Assembly: GCA_018466975.1 (NCBI GenBank)
Contig: JAENRS010000017.1
Coordinates: 372,001-436,000 of the forward strand
Reading direction: 5' to 3'
DNA length: 64,000 nt
Source: Sparassis latifolia
Taxonomy: Eukaryota > Basidiomycota > Agaricomycetes > Polyporales > Sparassidaceae
Shown here: one piece after another, positions 46,175 to 58,427 of the stretch
Numbering within the stretch: position 1 is the first letter of the stretch
Layout of the letters: the number at the start of each line of letters is the position of its first letter
Made by a program: the position numbers and the translations under genes
Notes under the pieces: generated by a model
What the model saw: the letters and a program-made list of their open reading frames with translations, nothing else
Told to the model about the DNA's origin: nothing
Databases searched by the model: none

Positions 46175-49100
46175 ATGGCTGGTCGCCCCGGTCCACCTCG
46201 CAGCCATGAGGGCATCTACGTTTCCCGCTCGCCTTCTTCTGATCCCCACGATCCCTTCAGCAACGGGCAAGCGGCGGACGCCCAGAGGTACTACGATAAC
46301 GACTCCGACAACTATGGCCGTCGCGACACCTACATGTCAGACGGCAGCAATACTGGTCTGAATGAGGAGGATCGCTATTACGACAATAACGGTTACGATG
46401 CGTACAGTGAGTGCGTCGTCGTCATCTTCTGCTTTTGATACTCACAGGGCGGCAGCGCAACCTGATACCGATTCAGAGGTTGATGTGTACGGCCAGAAAT
46501 ATGCACCCTCTGCCGAATCGCTGGGCCCCCCTCGCATGGGTCTTTCAGAAGCCTCTACTCCCACTTTTGTCGACCAGAATGGCGGTCCTCCAGGCTCACG
46601 CGAGCCGTACCCTGCGTGGACATCAGAAAGACAAATTCCCTTGTCGAAGGAGGAGATTGAGGACATTTTTCTCGACCTGACCCAGAAGTTCGGCTTCCAA
46701 CGAGACTCCATGCGCAACATGGTAAAGTTTTATCGTCTGGCTGCCGGATTTCAGTATTAATACGAAAGTATATAGTTCGACTTCACCATGCAGCTGCTGG
46801 ACAGTCGTGCCTCCCGCATGTCGCCAAATCAAGCCCTTCTCACGCTGCACGCAGACTACATCGGTGGTCAGCATGCCAACTACCGCAAGTGGTACTTCGC
46901 TGCGCAGCTTGACCTCGACGATGCAGTCGGGCACACACAAAATCCTGGTCTGCAACGCCTGAAGTCGACGAAACGTGGTGGCCATAGGAACAATTCAGAG
47001 AAGTCGCTTAATAGTGCGATGGACCGATGGCGGCAGGCGATGAACAACATGAGCCAGTATGATCGCATGCGCCAGATCGCGCTCTTTCTGCTGTGCTGGG
47101 GAGAAGCCGCACAGGTGCGGTTCGTGCCCGAGTGTCTCTGCTTCATCTTCAAGTGTGCGGATGATTATTATCGGTCGCCGGAGTGTCAGAACAAGATCGA
47201 TCCGGTGCCTGAGAGCTTGTACCTTCGTACCATCGTCAAGCCTTTGTATACGTTCATTCGGGACCAGGGATATGAGGTAGTCGATGGGAAGTTCGTCCGC
47301 CGGGAGAAGGATCACGAGAGCATCATCGGTTATGACGACGTCAATCAGCTCTTCTGGTACCCGGAGGGCATTGCTCGTATTGTACTAACCGACAAGGTAC
47401 GCCATGCACCTCCTGTTAGCTGTATTCGCGCTGAGATGATTTTGCGCGAAGACTCGGTTGGTTGATCTGCCGCCCGCGCAACGATTCATGAAGTTTGAGC
47501 GAATCGACTGGAACCGTGTGTTCTTCAAGACGTACTACGAGAAGCGATCGTTTGGACACCTGTTGGTCAACTTCAATCGGATCTGGGTCATTCACATCGC
47601 CATGTACTGGTTCTATACGGCGTACAACTCGCCGACCATCTATAATGGGCAGAACTCTTCAGCGATGAGATGGAGTGCGACAGCTCTCGGTGGTGCGGTT
47701 GCGACAATAATTATGATTGCCGCTACACTGGCCGAATTCTCGTACATCCCCACCACCTGGAACAACACTTCTCACCTTACCCGGCGTTTACTTTTCCTCA
47801 TCGTCACGTTGGCTCTCACGGGTGGGCCGACAATCTATGTCGCGATCGCAGAGAACTCGTCACCTGGCGGGTCGTTGGCGCTCATCCTCGGTATTGTCCA
47901 GTTCTTCATCTCTGTCGTCGCCACTCTCCTCTTCGCCATTGTCCCATCAGGTCGTATGTTCGGTGATAGAGTTGCTGGCAAGTCGCGGAAGTACCTCGCC
48001 AGCCAGACCTTCACGGCGAGCTACCCGTCCCTTAAGGCTACCGCGCGCCTCGCTTCCGTGGCACTCTGGTTTCTCGTCTTCGGCTGCAAGTTCACCGAGT
48101 CGTACTTCTTCCTCACGCTATCGTTCCAGGGTCCGATCCGCGTTATGGTGGGTATGAAAATCCAGAATTGCAGCGATAAATATTTCGGCAATGCTCTCTG
48201 TCGGAATCAGGCCGCGTTCGCTCTCACGATCATGTACATCATGGACCTGGTGCTGTTCTTCCTGGATACGTTCTTGTGGTGGATTATCTGGAACACGGTG
48301 GCCAGCATCGCGCGCTCGTTCTACCTTGGATTATCGATCTGGACCCCATGGAAAGACATCTACACTCGTTTGCCCAAGCGCATCTATGCGAAGTTGCTCG
48401 CTACTGCCGATATGGAAGCGAAGTATAAGCCCAAGGTAAGCCGTTTCATCTTTCTTTCTGTTGTGTGCTCTAATCTTCTGAACATCAATCAGGTCTTGGT
48501 CTCGCAAATCTGGAACGCGATCATTATTTCCATGTACCGCGAGCACTTGCTCTCCATTGACCATGTCCAGAAGTTGCTATATCATCAGGTAGACGTTGGC
48601 CAAGACGGCCGCCGCAGCCTGCGTGCTCCCCCGTTCTTTATTTCACAGAGCGACAAGGGGTTCAAGGGCGAGTTCTTCACGCCCGGAAGCGAGGCGGAGC
48701 GCCGAATTTCGTTCTTCGCTCAATCACTCACAACTGCTGTTCCGGAGCCTCTACCTGTCGATGCTATGCCCACGTTCACCGTCCTGACGCCTCATTATAG
48801 CGAGAAGGTACGTCGATGATTGGCACGTTGATCTTCGACAACTGATTTGTGTTATCTAGATCCTTCTTTCATTGAGAGAGATCATTCGCGAAGAGGATCA
48901 GAATACCTGAGTTACTCTCTTGGAATACCTCAAACAGCTGCACCCCGTCGAATGGGACAATTTCGTCAAGGATACCAAGATCCTCGCCGAGGAGTCAACC
49001 ATGTACAACGGCCCGAACCCCTTCGGTTCCGACGAGAAGGGTCAGTCAAAGACCGATGATCTGCCTTTCTATTGCATTGGTTTCAAGAGTGCCGCCCCCG

Positions 49101-52098
49101 AATTCACTCTGCGGACACGTATTTGGGCGTCTCTCCGTGCACAGACCCTCTACCGTACCGTGTCTGGCATGATGAACTACTCTAAGGCGATTAAGCTACT
49201 CTACCGTGTCGAGAACCCCGAGGTCGTTCAGCTCTTCGGCGGCAACACAGACAAGCTGGAGCGCGAACTGGAACGCATGGCTCGTCGCAAATTCAAATTC
49301 GTCGTTTCGATGCAGCGTTACTCCAAGTTCAACCGCGAGGAGCAAGAGAACGCCGAGTTTCTCCTTCGCGCTTATCCTGATCTCCAGATCGCCTACCTTG
49401 AGGAGGAGCCCGCACGCAAGGAAGGTGGCGAAGTCCGACTATTCTCTGCGCTCATCGATGGTCATTCCGAGTTTATCCCTGAGACGGGACGTCGTCGCCC
49501 CAAGTTCCGCATTGAGCTCCCTGGTAACCCAATTCTCGGCGATGGCAAATCGGACAACCAGAACCACGCGATCATCTTCTATCGTGGCGAATACCTGCAG
49601 CTCATCGATGCCAACCAGGACAACTACTTGGAGGAGTGTCTGAAGATCCGCAACGTGCTTGGCGAGTTCGAAGAGTACGCCGTCTCCAGCCAGAGCCCTT
49701 ACGCTCAGTGGGGTCACAAGGAATTCAAGAAGAACCCCGTCGCTATTGTTGGTGCGCGCGAGTACATCTTCTCCGAGAACATCGGTATCCTGGGTGATTT
49801 GGCGGCTGGCAAGGAACAGACATTCGGTACGCTCACGGCGCGCTCGCTGGCATGGATTGGGGGCAAGCTTCACTATGGCCACCCCGATTTCCTCAACGCG
49901 ATCTACATGAACACGCGCGGTGGTGTCTCCAAGGCGCAGAAGGGTCTGCACTTGAACGAGGATATCTATGCTGGTATGACCGCGTTTGGCCGTGGTGGAC
50001 GAATCAAACATACGGAGTACTATCAGTGCGGAAAAGGTCGCGACCTTGGGTTCGGCACCATTCTGAACTTCCAGACGAAGATCGGTACCGGTATGGGCGA
50101 ACAGATGCTCAGTCGCGAGTACTACTACCTCGGGACTCAGCTCCCTATCGACCGCTTCCTCACGTTCTACTACGGCCACCCCGGTTTCCACATCCATAAC
50201 ATGCTCGTCATCCTCTCGGTGCAGATCTTCATCACGACAAGTGAGTGTACCCGCTGAATTTAGGAAGTCGCTGTTTACTGACGAGTTCGCAGTGGTGTAC
50301 TTGGGAACGCTCAAGGGCCAACTCACATTGTGCCAGTACACTTCAAATGGTGTTTCTCTCGGTCCTACAGGATGCTATAACCTCCAACCTGTGTTCCAGT
50401 GGATCAATCGCTGTATCATCAGTATCTTTTTAGTGTTCCTGATCGCGTACCTGCCACTTTTCTTGCAAGGTGAGTTTTAAATGGTGTGTACATGTTTTTA
50501 TCCTCATACCTATCGCAGAACTGGTCGAGCGCGGAACTATAAAAGCCATCCTCCGTCTGACGAAGCACTTCAGCTCAGCATCGCCTGCCTTCGAGGTCTT
50601 TTCAACGCGTATCTCTTCCCATTCCATCGCCACCAATTTAACGTTTGGTGGCGCTCGGTACATCGCGACAGGCCGTGGTTTTGCTACTACGAGGATCTCC
50701 TTCAGCATTCTCTACTCACGTTTCGCTGGCCCTAGTATATATCTTGGCATGAGGACGCTCGTGATGCTACTCTATGTCACACTGACGTTGTGGACCGGTT
50801 GGATTATCTACTTCTGGTTCTCCACCCTGTCTCTTTGTATCTCGCCATTCTTGTTCAACCCGCATCAATTCTCGTTCGCCGATTTCATTGTGGACTATAG
50901 GTAAGTTTCTGACATATATGTGACGTGCAGTAGCTGACACGAAACAGGGAGTTCCTGCGTTGGATGAATCGCGGTAACTCGCGAGTGCACCAGAACTCGT
51001 GGATCGGTTACTGCCGTCTTTCACGTACCATGATCACTGGGTACAAGAAGAAGAAACTCGGACACCCTTCAGAGAAGCTCTCGGGCGACGTTCCCCGGGC
51101 GGGTTGGCGCGCTGTGATGTTTTCGGAGATCATCTTCCCTACCGTTATGGCTGTCCTGATGGTGGTTGCCTACATCTTTGTCAAGTCTTTCCCCGTCGAC
51201 GCGAGAAAAGAGCCACCAAACGCTCTTATTCGTATCGCGATTGTGTCCATCGGACCAATTTTGTGGAATGCGGCTATCCTCTTTTTACTATTCCTGGTAT
51301 CCTTGTTCCTGGGCCCACTGCTGGACACGCCCTACCCGAAGTTCGGTTCGTTCATGGCCTTCCTTGCTCACTCGTTGGGTGTCATCGGCACGATTGGTTT
51401 CTTTGAGTTCCTGGTACGTAGTGACATGATTCCGGTGTTCCGTTGCTGATGGCCTTGCCCCTCTTAGTGGTTCCTTGAGTTATGGAACGTTCCTCACGCA
51501 GTGCTGGGTCTCATCGCCGTCATCTACATTCAACGAGCGATCAACAAGGTGCTCATTGCGGTCTTCCTGTCTCGGGAATTCAAGCACGACGAGACGAACC
51601 GCGCCTGGTGGACAGGAAAATGGTACGGTCGCGGTCTGGGCTCGCACGCTATGTCCCAACCAGCGCGCGAGTTCATCGTGAAGATCATCGAGCTTTCGCT
51701 CTGGAGTTCAGATTTCCTCACTGGTCACTTCCTGCTGTTCATTTTGACCCCACCAATCCTCATACCTTACATTGATCGCGCTCATTCCATGATGCTGTGT
51801 GAGTTTTATCCTCGTAATCCATTGGTGATAGTGCTCATCTCCTGTTCCAGTCTGGTTACGTCCTTCGAAACAAATTCGTGCACCTCTGTACTCTATTAAG
51901 CAGAAGCGGCAGCGCCGCTGGATCGTCATCAAATACGGCACCGTCTACGTCCTATCCATTGCTTGCTTTGCTGCCCTGATTGCTCTTCGTAAGTCCTAGA
52001 ATTCGCTACTATGGTCGTCATGTCGCTGACCGCCGACCGCAGCTCTCATATTACGAGACGAGCTGCACTTCACGTGCGGCATCTGCCAGACGATCTAG
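46175..52098 (+). CDS. FKS1: 1,3-beta-glucan synthase catalytic subunit, with one in-frame TGA
   Basis: Twelve exons (46175-46410, 46448-46721, 46776-47396, 47452-48435, 48493-48807, 48860-50240, 50293-50469, 50519-50900, 50948-51413, 51468-51798, 51851-51988, 52043-52098) join to 1,786 codons. The enzyme is an integral plasma-membrane glycosyltransferase (GT48) making cell-wall beta-1,3-glucan from UDP-glucose. Family blocks are clear: [80 protein letters not shown]-type [38 protein letters not shown], then the C-terminal membrane domain ending [10 protein letters not shown]. Codon 827 (48908-48910) is TGA where the family has Arg (NTRVTLLEYL). The first intron is very short (37 bases) and its donor is tentative. 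Confidence 0.93.
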
Positions 52099-53044
52099 TT
52101 CAACGGACCCGCTTCACTCACGATCCACGCACTTCACCCATACCATAGATCAGATCAGTTGCACTTGTACGTTTTCACGTCTTCGATTGTATTTGAGGAC
52201 AATCTCGCTAGCTCTAATCCGGAGATGGACATCTTTTGCATTTCTTTCCTTAATTACCTACCCACTACCTATTCTGCCCTGGAGTGCGACCCATTTAGCC
52301 GGTCTTGTGAGCCCGACGATCTGCATACTGAATGATTATGGACATTTACAGACGATATTGATCCCTCTACACTTGTGCCATGCTCAGTCCTCGCGGCGCG
52401 GCCTGCTAAGCTTCGCTGTGGGAACGGGATGTTGCGGTATACGATTAGCCCATGTCTAGCTCGATTATAATTGCGCGTTGCTTTAGGCGGCTTATAAGAT
52501 ATGCATGCTATCCACTCTTCAGAGCGAATCGCCCCCCCAGATGACCTGGATGCTCTGCGAGAGCAGCAGCCGAAGGCTCGTCACCGTCCCAAAGTCTCTG
52601 CATTGCTCGGGGTGAGGTGCTGATCTCTGCGTGTTGCATCCACAGTAGACATATCTGATTCCCTCGTTAGCACCCGCCAGCATCGACATAAATCCGGCTC
52701 GGATATGCCGCGTAGCCCAGGTTTTGTTCCAATCTTACCCCCCTCAATCGCACGCCTTTCCTCCGAATCAACACGGGCCCAGTACATTTCGTCGATAACG
52801 GGTAGCTAATACTGCTTAATAGTAGTTTGCCCTGCAGCTGTACACATGAAGCCGAAGATTTCTGCGAGGATGAATTTTCCTCGAAGGATGGATCTCTAGC
52901 ACATATTGGACCATCCTAGCAAAGGTGGTTGGTGATGATGGTCTTCCCCGTCGAGCAGAGCATTTGACCGTGAAACAATCGTAGCCCGCATAACTTATTG
53001 CCATCCCGGAAACCATGTAGTGCAGCCATGGACGTTCCCCACTG
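52099..53044. other. Intergenic between FKS1 and the right inverted-repeat arm
   Basis: No supported gene. ATAACGGGTAGCTA at 52795-52808 recurs in direct orientation at 57451-57464, at the far end of the arm. Confidence 0.5.
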
Positions 53045-53799
53045 CAAATGTGGTTTCGTACTAGGCTCCTCCGAGCCACGTCCACACCGTCGTGACGTGC
53101 TGACGGTATACCATTCGAGGGCTTTCGTACGCAGGGTTTTCTATCGCAAGTTTTGAGAGCGAAGCCTATTCAACATCAGTTTGAGGTATTACGGAGTCAC
53201 TGAGAAGGGGAAAAAAGTCGAGGAATCGGTACTGCCAGTGAAGCGGGCAGCAGACCCAACAGTCGAAGAACAAACGGTGCAGGAAGCAGGGAAAATGAAG
53301 GCCCACCTGGCAGAAAGCACAACATCATGGCTGCGACTCTCCGTCGCGACCCAACGTTACAGAGGTTCGATGTGCTGACCCACCTGACTATGCCACTGTA
53401 TTTTATTTCGCATTAGACAGGTAGAGACCACGGCTTGAAACTCTCTGGTTGTTTAAACCGGGTCCTCCCATCTGTGTGTAAGGATATGTTGTCAAAGTCA
53501 TTTCTCGCAAGGTCGGGACTGGAGGCGATGCACCGACACTCGCAATTAATATGAACCGCAGTCCTTCAGGCCGTAGTTGCTGTGGAAGAGACACGCAACG
53601 CTGAACGCAACCCTTGTCCAGCACACGCAAAGGCGAGACTAAATCCGGTGACTTTCATAAATCAATATTAGTTTCGCAAGCCATAAGACAGTGCACAATG
53701 GAAGATCAACTATGGATACAAATGAATGAGGTAACCCAAAAAACCCATTGCAGCCCCTTGAAGGCCTTCCGATAAGCGAGTAGTATATGTTCATGCGAG

Positions 53800-54251
53800 C
53801 TACTGTGTCTTAGCAGGCAACCAGGCCTGCACGGCGCGCAGCCTCTGGCACTTGCGCCATACAACGAGCAGCTTCTAATTCCGAGATTCATGAAGCAGAC
53901 CAAGTAGAACAATAGGGCGTCAGCACTTACGGCGAGCCACTGCTTCACAACCTGCAGTGTTTCCTGTTTTCGTCCAGCGTCAGATTCATCGTATTGATAA
54001 ACACGATCATCGAGCTCGAGCGTCGAGACATCATCGTTTGAAGTAGCACCAAACACGCCATCATCGTTTGAAGTAGCGCCAAACACGCCCGAGGGGAACT
54101 GGAGGCAGACAAAAAAAGCAACACTGTCAGTTACTGCGTACATGTAATATCGTCCTCTCGTACCAGAGAGATCGGCGGCGGCGAGTCCAGTATCGTGTCC
54201 TCGGTGTCGTCTCCATATTCGGCACCCTGAACAACATGTACGAACGTGTAT
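53800..54251 (-). CDS. 3' exons of an unrecognised gene, right-arm copy
   Basis: Exons 54251-54164, 54098-53931 and 53874-53800 repeat those of the left arm with the same phases and splice sites. The protein reads YTFVHVVQGAEYGDD, then VFGATSNDD twice because of an in-frame 30-bp duplication, VYQYDESDAGRKQE, and ends AWLPAKTQ, three residues shorter than the left copy. Frames upstream of 54251 are disturbed by indels relative to the left arm. Function unknown. Confidence 0.5.
54031..54090. repeat. 30-bp tandem duplication
   Basis: Two adjacent 30-base units beginning TCATCGTTTGAAGTAGC differ at two bases. The left arm has a single unit. Confidence 0.9.
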
Positions 54252-57200
54252 CTGTTTTGAGGAAATTGTAAAGTCGTATACGACGCACCACGACACGTTC
54301 CAGTCGGTCATAGCGCCGCCTAGCTCTCGGGTATGGATGATACCTGAAACAACTTCGAGAGCTATACGGGGGCAGTTTAGGATAATGGTCCATGAAGACA
54401 CAGAAAACGAGCGGGCAAGCGTAAAAGTATCCAGGAGCATCCAAATTACCGGACTCGAGATGCCGTGATGCTCGATGGCGGGAGCAACGACACCAGAGGT
54501 GGACGACAAATGCAAAGGAGAGGGCCAGGGCAGACGTCTTAGGATTGAAGGTGATAGTTTGAAAGAGAGAGCACAACCCTGGCGACGCTCGTTAAATAGC
54601 TCGGCGAGGCCATGGGAGAAGTAGCCATTTCGTAAATATGGCGGCTCTCGAAGCTGATTTGGGTTAGCGGGCATGCTGTTGCAGCGACGCGACATTCCTT
54701 GACATAACCGCCGTGCTCTCATTTCTGACTCCGCGCCTGTGCATATGCCTCCGTGCTCATCGATCGGCCTCCGCGAACATGTCGAACAGCTCTTGGAGCG
54801 GAATATGGGCGATAGACGACCATACAGCCAAATTTATTCGAGAGTGCATGGATTGACAGGTTCCCTGCCTCCTGCAGGCAAGTGAAGACGGATTCCTAGA
54901 GAGAACAGCTAACTTTCAGTGAATCTTACTCGAGAGACTCTATGCATCCCGATGACTCAAATTTATTTCTTCCGTCTGTTCCCAAAGACACATTCGTCGC
55001 GATACGAGGCGCTGCTCGGTATCGCGAATTTCCACGCTACAGTGGGTGCCGCATCACCGACGCCTGTCCACAGCAGACCACAGCTGGCAATTTCGACCTA
55101 AACACAGCTGAATATCCTTCCCGCAAACAACCAAAGTGAGCTATCCCCCACGCTTGCCCCCTTTCGCAATGTCACTGTCTCTGGCACTCATCGGTTCGTT
55201 TCGCGCAGAACCTGTCGTGCACAATGCGTGACCCGACGTCACATCACGCGTCACTCCTGCCCTTCGGCGTGGCGCGCAGGCGAGTCATGTCGTCCTCTCA
55301 TAATCAACACCTTCTGAATATGTGTGATGTGTGACGCTGCAGGCCATTCCCAAGACAGAATTGCAAGAATGATAAGACCATCAAGGGGAAAATGTACCAA
55401 ACAAGCGATCCAGCCGACATCCTCGCGAGTCGCCGCACAGCAAGGCATCAGGCAGACGAGTTCGCAATTCATACACGGAAGGGAAATGTTCCAAGACCGC
55501 AATGCACAAGAACGTGATGGAATGTAAGGCAAGAGTAACTGTGCAGACTCACGTATTTCCCCAAATTGTGTCCGACAAGCATAATCCCAACCATGTATGC
55601 ACGGCAAAGACGAACCTCAAAGGCCATCAAACGGTCGTCTTACTAAATGGTCGCCCTCAGTGTTCGCTTGACGGCTTGTGATGCTCCAGGAATCGGGCGA
55701 AGCAAAGGAGTTGTCGTCAACCGTGGAGCAAAACTCCAATCAGACCTCTAGCGAAAAGTTTCAAGAGTCATGAATATGTCGGCAGCACAAAGGCGAACAA
55801 ATGCACAGATTTCTGCGAGAGCCACCAGAATGCAGGCAGAAATTTGCACCGCAGAATCGGGAGGGGAAGACCAGGCCTCGCTCAAAGTCAGTACCGCCAG
55901 AGTTGGTGTGGTTTGAATATCCGAAGAACACCAATCTAAGTATCATCCACATACAAAGACATGTTTGCTCAGAAAATTCGTCGTTGCGGTTGTGGAAATG
56001 CCCGCCGTGGCCGCAGCCAAACAAGTCACCGGCAGCCGCCACTTGCTCAATTATCTCTTCCCGAGTCTCCCGACTCCTTTCGTTCGTGGACTCAGCTTTT
56101 TCCGTCTTTACGGACTGCTCTGATTTATTTGTTTCGTCACTTTTATTGCATACCTTCTGCAGCAGATGGAAGGCCGCGACCAGCTGCAGCCCCCTTGCTC
56201 CGATCCCCATCTGCTTACTTGGCCAACCATATGCCGTTTTCTCTCGTGAGCTCATATCACCTTGCACCTTCTGTGATATGTCCCCTGGTCGAGATATCAC
56301 TCAAGGCCTTTGGAGGTATTCCTGCACATTCAGGACACGCGCAAGATGAGGGAAATTTTCTCCGCTTGGGCATTCGATCCCCTGGAGTGGCTGATGACGG
56401 AGTTTATGTGGCTGCTAACGCAACTTAGGGCGGATTGACTTTCAGTGGATTCACTTCGAGGTGAGCGTTATGGAACAAATTGCGTAGGCTGAGTTGGTTG
56501 CCAGCGCCCTATAGTCTCTCATAAATCACAAGTACCCTTTACTTCGCCTGCAATTGTGCGTTGATTCTCAGGATTGTGTGTCCTGTGCTCCCCTCAGACT
56601 CGCCAGCAGACCTCTAAAATAAGGATCGGTATACTCCCACTCGCACTATCAGAGGTACTCATACGCGAGCAGCGGTACATCCGGAGATGAAAAGCACAGG
56701 ACTCGTGGTCGGAGGTGTGGTTTGAGACTGTTGAACACAGCTGAGATTCTTCTTCGCGTTCCAAGTCTGGGCTCCAGTGCTGTCCACCTGAAAAGCAGTC
56801 CCGGGTCGGACGATAATAATGGCACTTTTTCAGCGTACTGTTAAGTTCGCTAGGTGCTTGAAATCGGTATCAAATACGCGTCTACCTACTCACAGTTGCA
56901 TGAGGGACTGGTTCGTGCATCTTAGGGCAATCATCCACAACACATGGTGAGATGCGGAGATGCGGAGATGGCGGGCACAAAAAGTCGAGCTACGGCGTAT
57001 GGTCTCACTCGACCCGTACTGGGGCAGAGTCCCGGTCACCTGGCTGCTCGTGGTTTTCGACTCCTTGGCAGTTCAAGGTTCGTGGTAGTCTTCCCAGCGC
57101 GTCGTCAGATACTCGGGTGGTTTCGCAGGCGAGGCCTCTAGCACAGCGGACCAGGACTGCAGTGCCACAAATTCACAGCTCCCCAGATTGCGCAAGCGTA

Positions 57201-57466
57201 TGTGGACTATAAGCCTCGGACAGGACGTCGACGCTGAAGCACGAGGCAGGTGCCTATATGGTCTTGGGGCGGGGTGAATGAAAAATTTTAACCATTTCAC
57301 CAAGTACATGATGTGGTTTACCGCGACGAAATAGTACGAGGCTACTGGCTGCCGCGACGTTGTGGATTCGGTAGATATTCCGTGGAACGGCGACTGAAGT
57401 AGAATACTGTCTACAATCAGTGGGAGACTAGCTTTCCGCAGATAGTAAGTATAACGGGTAGCTACA

Positions 57467-58427
57467 TACTTGATTATATTTTCTCGTTGCACCATATACT
57501 AATCCAATTGAACTCACGTCAGTCTTCATGCATGGATCAAATCAGTGAGTGCACCTGGACTCAGAAATTATCCGTAAACCGTGCCGACACGGGTTATAGT
57601 CTAGAGCCACCTTGGTGGAGGTTCAATGTGGACCCACAGCAGGATCATGTGGACTACCGCAAACACAACGTCCTTGTGATGCCGAAATCAAAGCTACACT
57701 TTCTGACACCACTGTATCATCTGCATCCGCCTATGCCCGCCGCAACCTACAGGTTCTACGAAAACATTACAAGAGTGAACTACGAATAATGGTAGGGAAT
57801 TTTCCTGAGTGCGAGGAGTGAGCCAGAAAACTGACCGAACACTAGCGCTCACATCTACCTCTTCGACTCGGATGTGTCTCAGTGCATGTCGTCCGGGGGC
57901 ACCTCACCATGCTTCTGTCGCCGTACCTGTGTAAGTTGGCCTCTCATGTTTGATATATCGTGGGCAAATGCAAATATAAACAAAGCACTGTTATCAAGGT
58001 TAGCACTGGTATTGGAATGTGGTCGTTAATGGGCGACCAGTCACTTCGGTAGGCTGTGCAACTTCTATTCTGACAACATTGACGCTGTACTGCTTTACAG
58101 AGCCTGCTCTCTGCGTTGCCTCTCAAAATGCCGCTACTTTAATCAGATGCGTCCGCAAGCTGTGCGACGTGGAATGCTCGTCAAAGAATCACTGGATGAT
58201 TGGTCATTCCCGCGAGATGGTGACACCGTGTCCATCTGGTAACGTAGAGCCGTGCATGGGCCCTTTGCCAGGAGTCAATATGCGGAGTCATCGGGTCTCG
58301 GAAGCGTCTATCTGTCCTTGGGCGCTGTTACGATTGTCCACACTAGGCGCGCAGCGGAAGCGTGTATAAAGGGCCTAAGTTATGGTCTCACCCCTCTCTA
58401 TTCAGCGCTGCTTTCCCCCCAGCTGCC
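57467..58427. other. Intergenic, one unassigned reading frame
   Basis: A frame at 57612-57821 (KATLSDTTVSSASAYARRN, LQVLRKHYKSELRIMV) looks protein-like but has no start, splice partners or family that I recognise. The remainder holds the promoter side of the AAA-ATPase. Confidence 0.35.

Larger units (their letters stand above)
53045..57466. repeat. Right arm of the 4.4-kb inverted repeat
   Basis: Reverse complement of about 15981-20355. The order of shared blocks is fully preserved. Differences include scattered substitutions, several one- to five-base indels that shift reading frames, and a 30-bp tandem duplication at 54031-54090. It sits between FKS1 and the AAA-ATPase, with no sign that it interrupts a gene. 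Confidence 0.88.
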
